From assembly GCA_014332815.1 (NCBI GenBank), contig JACSZT010000008.1, positions 182,988 to 246,987 on the forward strand: 64,000 bases of DNA, written 5' to 3'. Positions 59,758 to 64,000 of the stretch are shown one piece after another; position 1 is the stretch's first letter; each line of letters opens with the position of its first letter. Source of the stretch: Weissella confusa. GTDB taxonomy: Bacteria > Bacillota > Bacilli > Lactobacillales > Lactobacillaceae. Under the pieces are notes generated by a model, which saw nothing but the letters and a program-made list of their open reading frames with translations, was not told where the DNA came from and made no database searches. A program made the position numbers and the translations under genes.

Positions 59758-59785
59758 AAAGCCGGGCTCAACACCCGGCTTTTAA
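59758..59785. terminator. Terminator after the RHH partition gene
   Basis: AAAGCCGGG pairs with CCCGGCTTT, with a T-rich run on both sides. Confidence 0.88.
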
Positions 59786-59800
59786 TACAATTTCTAGACT

Positions 59801-60100
59801 TTACTTGTGCAAGTTACTTGCTTCAATGACACCATCCAGTAACTTCGTAACGTATGCTGACATCGAACGGAAACCATTTTGCTTGGCCAACTTTGTTAGA
59901 TCTTTCTTCATTGATGGAGTCATTGTAATTGATACAGAAGCCTTACGCTCAGACTTCTCAGCGACCACCTTAGATGGATCAAATCCATCTGGTAACAATG
60001 ATGAAGCGTCTTCAGCAAACACTTCAGAAAACTGCTCCTTAGCGGCCTTATCATTCTCACGCATTGCAGTATCAAATCGAGTTTTATTATCAATAGCCAT
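59801..60100 (-). CDS. RHH-type partition protein (ParB/omega-like)
   Basis: Protein of 99 residues. The C-terminal half forms a ribbon-helix-helix (ERKASVSITMTPSMKKDLTK, then SMSAYVTKLLDG). It lies downstream of parA on the same strand, with repeats between and around; this is the arrangement of ParA plus a small centromere-binding protein of Gram-positive plasmids. It starts after GGAGG. It probably binds the GTATACG repeats and represses parA. Confidence 0.8.
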   Translation of the reverse strand: MAIDNKTRFDTAMRENDKAAKEQFSEVFAEDASSLLPDGFDPSKVVAEKSERKASVSITMTPSMKKDLTKLAKQNGFRSMSAYVTKLLDGVIEASNLHK

Positions 60101-60121
60101 CTTCTTTTTTCCTCCTAGTAA

Positions 60122-60208
60122 GTCGTATACGCAACAATATGTTTATAGGTATACGTAATAGTATGCTTAACATTATACGCTAACGTATACGTTTAATTAC
60201 GTTTTATC
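60122..60208. repeat. Centromere-like repeat cluster C3
   Basis: Contains GTATACGCAACAATATGTT, GGTATACGTAATAGTATGC, TATACGCTAACGTATACG and CGTATACT. It lies between parA and the RHH gene, the likely operator for the latter. Confidence 0.65.
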
Positions 60209-60216
60209 GTATACTA

Positions 60217-61011
60217 TCAGGCTTCATCCAGCATGACTGCATCCAACATAGCTTGAAACTCAGGCTCGTATTGATCCACAAAGCCTTTATAAGACCGCAA
60301 GTCTGATGCTGCCATATCTACAATCGGCGTCTTGAACAACGTCGAAAGTTTAAAAGGCTCACGCTTATTTATCAATGCAACTGCATTCGGTAGTTCACGC
60401 ATAACTTCCTCAAATGACTTAGAAGAATTGGTTTGTGGCTCAACTTTATTACCAACAAACAAAACCTTAGCAGTAATATCCGATATGCCTGTACGAGGGT
60501 CAGTAGCATCTTCACGGAATACCTGCATGCGTTGTTCAAATTGATTCTTTGATTGTTGGAACCCATATTCAGAAGGTTCAAGTGGTACAACAACATAATC
60601 ACTAACCGCAATCATGTTCTTAGTTAAAGTACCAAAATCAGGGTGCGTATCAATGATAATGAAGTCAAACGTCTCCAATTCATGGCGGTTATTACGCATC
60701 CACTGAAGCATCTTATATTCACGGTACATTTCGGGTTGTAATAGTGTCTCAATTTGATCCAAATCTGGTGAAGCTGGGAGAATGCTAAGATTCTCATCAA
60801 TCTTGCGAATTTCTGCATTGCCCAGCATGATTGCATCAAATAATGTGCGCTTCTTAGTCAGCAGATTAAATGTCGAACTCAAGTTTGCTTGATAATCTGC
60901 GTCGATAAGAAGAACTTTATGTCCTTGACGGGCTAACCAAGTTCCCCAGTTGTACGTCAATGTTGTCTTTCCAACGCCACCTTTAGAAGCTGAAAATGTA
61001 ATGATTTTCAT
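60217..61011 (-). CDS. parA: ParA-family partition ATPase
   Basis: Deviant Walker ATPase of 264 residues: SKGGVGKTT at the N-terminus, IDADYQANLSSTF as the Walker A' region and IIIDTHPDFGT as Walker B. It segregates plasmid copies over the nucleoid with the RHH protein. Its presence with RepA_N shows a plasmid maintenance module. It starts after GGATGG; repeat cluster C4 lies about 120 bases upstream. Confidence 0.92.
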   Translation of the reverse strand: MKIITFSASKGGVGKTTLTYNWGTWLARQGHKVLLIDADYQANLSSTFNLLTKKRTLFDAIMLGNAEIRKIDENLSILPASPDLDQIETLLQPEMYREYKMLQWMRNNRHELETFDFIIIDTHPDFGTLTKNMIAVSDYVVVPLEPSEYGFQQSKNQFEQRMQVFREDATDPRTGISDITAKVLFVGNKVEPQTNSSKSFEEVMRELPNAVALINKREPFKLSTLFKTPIVDMAASDLRSYKGFVDQYEPEFQAMLDAVMLDEA

Positions 61012-61124
61012 TGTAATTTACCATCCTATATTTGTAGTTTAATCTGTCAAAACGAAACTAACGTGATGGTGGTTTTTAGGTTACCCAACTTATTACAAAT
61101 ACTATTATAGCGCCTTTTGGGCAT

Positions 61125-61250
61125 TGCGTATACTGTATAACATGTTTATGCGTATACCTTAACGTATACTTAACATTATACGAGGAATTATACTTATGCG
61201 TATAATAGTAAACATGATTATAAGTATAGTCATGCGTATGCTGTATCATT
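61125..61250. repeat. Centromere-like repeat cluster C4
   Basis: Contains GCGTATACTGTATAACATG, GCGTATACCTTAACGTATAC, ATGCGTATAATAGTAAACATG and CATGCGTATGCTGTAT. It lies upstream of parA, a probable operator and partition site. Confidence 0.6.
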
Positions 61251-61330
61251 CGTTATTTAGAATTACCGTGGGAGATAAAGACTACAATCATTTTCCCGGT
61301 ACGATAATTAAAATTTTTAGCATTCATTTT

Positions 61331-61362
61331 GCCTCCGGAACATTGTTTCCAGAGGCTTTTTT
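61331..61362 (+). terminator. Rho-independent terminator
   Basis: GCCTC-GGAA-CATTG-TTCC-GAGGC with a mismatch on each side, followed by T7. No ORF ends before it. Confidence 0.85.
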
Positions 61363-61447
61363 TCATTTCCGCCACTTTCAAATTCCAATACTAATCCTTT
61401 CTATACTGAAAATGTAAATCATTTAAGGAAAGCAAGGGGTCAAAAAT

Positions 61448-61735
61448 ATGGCAACAAAGAAGCAAATTAAGAAGTTGGAAGAACAAGTAGCGGCAATGCA
61501 ACTAAAGCTGCACCAAACGCAAAAGGATTTGGAAACAGCCAAGGAGGAGGCCAATGCCGAACTGGGAGAAAAGTTAATGAAGTACTTTGGGACAACTGAC
61601 GTTACCGAAGCTACTGATTTGTTAGCCAATCTGCCGGCTTACGTCTCATCTAAGAACGAAAGTGACGCATCTAAGGTCTCACACGACCAATCCGACCAAG
61701 TGGTAGGAGGTAACTACGATGGCGGTATTAACTAA
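61448..61735 (+). CDS. Small coiled-coil protein upstream of the LtrC-like gene
   Basis: Protein of 95 residues. The first 50 residues form a coiled coil (KKQIKKLEEQVAAMQLKL, TQKDLETAKEEANAE). It starts after AAGGGG and overlaps the next gene's start by 17 bases. It may be a partner of the large downstream protein; no family recognised. Confidence 0.65.
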   Translation: MATKKQIKKLEEQVAAMQLKLHQTQKDLETAKEEANAELGEKLMKYFGTTDVTEATDLLANLPAYVSSKNESDASKVSHDQSDQVVGGNYDGGIN

Positions 61736-64000
61736 TGAACAGAAGCAAGTGCTAAAGTCATTGCCTATTCAAGGATATTTGGACTGGCGAGGCATTGAGT
61801 ATAAGCAAACATCACGTCGTCAGCTGGCTCTGGTTGAACACGATAGTCTCGTAGTCAACATGTCAAAGAACACCTTCTATTGGAACTCTCGGCAAGTTGG
61901 CGGAGATTTGGTGGCTTTTATTAAAGAGTACGATCAGGTGGATTTGAAAACTGCTTTTACAGAACGATTAGCCTATGCCAGGTACTTACAAGGTGAAAAC
62001 ATCGACGTGAATGAAAAGTACCAACGTCCAGCCGCTAAGTTGTATGATTTTGATTTCTCCAAGTGGCGACTCTCTCAAGATCAAGAGACAGCTAAGGCTT
62101 ATCTTGTCAACGTTCGTAAGTTGGATGCAACATTTGTTGAACGACTTGCAACGGCTGGATTCGTACAGCAGGGCGTGTCATACAAGGACAAGGCCACCGG
62201 AGAACGTGTGTCCGCACCAGTGATTTTCCCATGGTTCGATTCAAATAATAAGGTCGTGGGTGCTGATATTCAGGGTACTGAAATCAACTTTGAAAAGTTT
62301 GAGCATCGTGGCACCGAGAAACGTATTGCTGGTGGATCGGACGAGGATAATTTTGGGTTTAATTTTAAGTTCGGTGATGGTAGCGAAAAGCTTTACGTCT
62401 TTGAAACGCCAATTGACGCACTAAGTTATACGCAGCAAAACCTAAGCACACTGGCCAAAGAGAATGCAACGGTTCTGTCAATGGCGGGCCTAAAGCAACA
62501 TAAGGTTTGGGCAACAATGAATCGGATGTTCGAAACGTCTAATCGCACGCCATCTGACTTGATTATTGCAACAGATAATGATTTAGCTGGTTATCAATTT
62601 GCAAAGCGCATGAACGCCGTTGAATATGAAAACCTAAATATGATCCGCCGAATTCCAGTCCAAGGAAAAGACTGGAACGAACAATTGCAAGCCGGAAAAC
62701 GCGGTTATCGAGATATGGATATGGAGGCAAGCGAACGACGATTAGCAACATTGGAGGCATATGCAGCACAAAATGCTGAGCTAAACGAAGCCGCCAATAA
62801 TGTTGATTCCGCAAAACCTGGTCTCATGGAAACCACCGCAGAAGCCAAGCAACAAGCTAATCAGTTAAAGAAAGAAAAGAAGGCAACATTAGATACCCGG
62901 CAAGTATCAACTGCACACCAGGGTAAGAAACAGCGAACGGTTGAGTCTCGTGCTGAGCGTAAGGCTAAAACTCGTAAGCAAAATGAAGCAATCATCCAAG
63001 ATGCGCTAGCAAAAGTGAAAGCATATAAAGATGATCCGGCAGAGATTAAGAAGTATTTGGATTTTGTCGCCATCGGCGGTAGCTTTTCTCCCCGTAATTC
63101 AATGCTTATTTACGCACAAAATAATGATGCGACGCTTGTTCGTGGGTATAAGCAATGGGAAAAAGACGGCATCCAAGTTAATAAGGGAGAAAAGGGCATC
63201 AAAATTTTCGGTGCACCAACGCAACTGAGAACGATTGTAGACGAAAACGGCCAACCAATTTATTGGCGCGATGCCACTGATGCGCAAAAGAAGGCCGCTG
63301 AGGCGGGCCAACTTAAAACAACTTCATTGAACTACTATCCAATCGAAACAGTATTCGATGTTAAACAAACCAATGCAACGCTAGATCAATTACCCAAGTT
63401 ATTGCCTAACCGTCCAATTGACCTTGCGACTGATCAATCTGTTGAACACTTAGAAAACGTCTACAACGCGCTAATTCAGTACGCAGGCGAACATGACGTT
63501 GTTGTTTATGACAAACAGACTGTGGCACCTTTACGTGACCAAATTAGCCACAAAGGGCAATTGGACAACAATGGCATTGCGAAGGGTGTATTCATGCGAA
63601 ATCGTGACGAAAACGGCAAGCAAGCCATCTTGATTCGTGATGATTTGCCTTTGACTGACAAAATTGCAACATTGGCTCATGAAGTTGGTCACGCAGCACT
63701 GCATTCAACCGCAGAAGCTAGTCAATTGTCCCAGGGTGTTAAAGAAGTTCAAGCCGAGATGACTAGCTACGTCGTCTTAAAAAACATGGGAATAGAACCT
63801 GGAGAAGTGAGCGAACGCTACATGAACTCCTGGTTGTCTCACAGTAAAGAGTTAAATCCTGCTGAAGCTATCAAGGGATCCGTAGCAACTCTTGAAGTTA
63901 TCAACGAAAAGAATCATGCCTTTAATCTTGCGCATGGTGAACAAGGAAACCGTGTGAATGAGAACGTAACATTGGCCGACGTGAAGGTTGCAAAAATGCC
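61719..64000 (+). CDS. LtrC/ArdC-like toprim and metallopeptidase protein, truncated by window end
   Basis: Frame open to the window edge, at least 760 residues. The N-terminal part resembles DUF3991 with a toprim domain (DLIIATDNDLAG near residue 278). Then come a charged coiled-coil region and an ArdC-type N-terminal domain (SFSPRNSMLIYAQNNDAT, GYKQWEKDGIQVNKGEKG near 450-490). An IrrE/ImmA-like zinc motif HEVGH lies near 653. LtrC and ArdC proteins occur in conjugative elements; ArdC has anti-restriction and ssDNA-protecting activity. The start follows GGAGG inside the previous gene. A role in primase-like DNA processing in the recipient is possible. Confidence 0.85.
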   Translation, partial: MAVLTNEQKQVLKSLPIQGYLDWRGIEYKQTSRRQLALVEHDSLVVNMSKNTFYWNSRQVGGDLVAFIKEYDQVDLKTAFTERLAYARYLQGENIDVNEKYQRPAAKLYDFDFSKWRLSQDQETAKAYLVNVRKLDATFVERLATAGFVQQGVSYKDKATGERVSAPVIFPWFDSNNKVVGADIQGTEINFEKFEHRGTEKRIAGGSDEDNFGFNFKFGDGSEKLYVFETPIDALSYTQQNLSTLAKENATVLSMAGLKQHKVWATMNRMFETSNRTPSDLIIATDNDLAGYQFAKRMNAVEYENLNMIRRIPVQGKDWNEQLQAGKRGYRDMDMEASERRLATLEAYAAQNAELNEAANNVDSAKPGLMETTAEAKQQANQLKKEKKATLDTRQVSTAHQGKKQRTVESRAERKAKTRKQNEAIIQDALAKVKAYKDDPAEIKKYLDFVAIGGSFSPRNSMLIYAQNNDATLVRGYKQWEKDGIQVNKGEKGIKIFGAPTQLRTIVDENGQPIYWRDATDAQKKAAEAGQLKTTSLNYYPIETVFDVKQTNATLDQLPKLLPNRPIDLATDQSVEHLENVYNALIQYAGEHDVVVYDKQTVAPLRDQISHKGQLDNNGIAKGVFMRNRDENGKQAILIRDDLPLTDKIATLAHEVGHAALHSTAEASQLSQGVKEVQAEMTSYVVLKNMGIEPGEVSERYMNSWLSHSKELNPAEAIKGSVATLEVINEKNHAFNLAHGEQGNRVNENVTLADVKVAKM

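Larger units (their letters stand above)
59222..59800. other. Gene-free region with hairpins and centromere cluster C2
   Basis: About 580 bases. It contains the leader and a TATAAT box (near 59292, minus strand) for the 74-residue gene, a hairpin ACCTGGT / ACCGGGT with T4 near 59451-59475, a strong hairpin CCACTAGC / GGCTAGTGG with T6 near 59548-59588, the repeat cluster C2 (59639-59725), and the parB-like terminator. An ORF of 95 codons here crosses the repeats and is not credible. Confidence 0.5.
61012..61447. other. Gene-free region with centromere cluster C4 and a terminator
   Basis: About 435 bases. Apart from C4 (61125-61250) and a strong terminator at 61331-61362, it shows a TATACT box near 61402 that may serve the + strand operon. 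The + strand terminator without a gene before it hints at a short RNA from within C4. Confidence 0.5.

Noticed and set aside
59542-59829. Plus-strand ORF of 95 codons
   Set aside because: It covers a terminator hairpin, centromere-like repeats and the 3' end of the RHH gene, and its product is low-complexity Ile/Asn/Arg.

Overview
The window looks like a low-to-medium GC lactic acid bacterium of the Lactobacillaceae, most likely Weissella or a close relative. The genus is inferred from gene content (malolactic locus, HrcA-type clpL, SpeG, KxYKxGKxW/LPXTG surface protein) and has not been confirmed by alignment. No rRNA or tRNA gene was recognised, and no CRISPR array.

Positions 1-37,030 are ordinary chromosome. 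In order they hold: a short-chain dehydrogenase (SDR), a YitT-family membrane protein, clpL with a CIRCE box, cfa, twin secreted matrixin-like zinc proteases, an HrtBA-like ABC exporter, a paired SMR (YkkCD/Gdx-like) exporter, a TetR regulator, a flavin disulfide reductase, an MFS gene broken by a frameshift in a G run, the complete malolactic locus (mleP, mleA, divergent mleR), a second SDR and an APC permease. Then come a preQ1-I riboswitch with queT and an SDR, lepA, further permeases, a secreted propeller-like protein with a serine hydrolase, speG, a second flavin disulfide reductase, ferrochelatase overlapping an NRAMP transporter, and several tiny membrane proteins. Most transcription units end in clear hairpin terminators.

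From about 37.13 kb to the right edge the content changes to a plasmid-type element. It opens with two hairpin terminators. It then carries an XRE regulator, a RepA_N initiator with an inverted repeat inside the gene, ssb, a membrane/coiled-coil protein, a strong oriT candidate, a ribbon-helix-helix (RHH) accessory protein, a DNA-entry-type nuclease and a MobP-type relaxase. A zinc-hook AAA ATPase (possible phage defence) sits between two copies of a terminator-associated repeat. A leftward block follows: a SEC10/PgrA-like LPXTG protein and about ten very small unknown genes. Further right lie a YolD-like gene, a candidate antisense-RNA/small membrane protein pair, a ParA/RHH partition cassette surrounded by GTATACG-type repeats, and an LtrC/ArdC-like toprim-metallopeptidase protein cut by the window edge. 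No integrase and no type IV secretion genes are visible. The join could be an integrated plasmid/ICE whose integrase lies beyond the window, or an assembly join.

The most unusual feature is a family of four roughly 180-bp structured repeats (53.38-57.00 kb). Each has the same three hairpins and sits 5' of one leftward group of tiny genes. The stem sequences differ between copies while pairing is kept, so they look like functional RNA leaders or single-stranded-DNA hairpin promoters rather than simple repeats.
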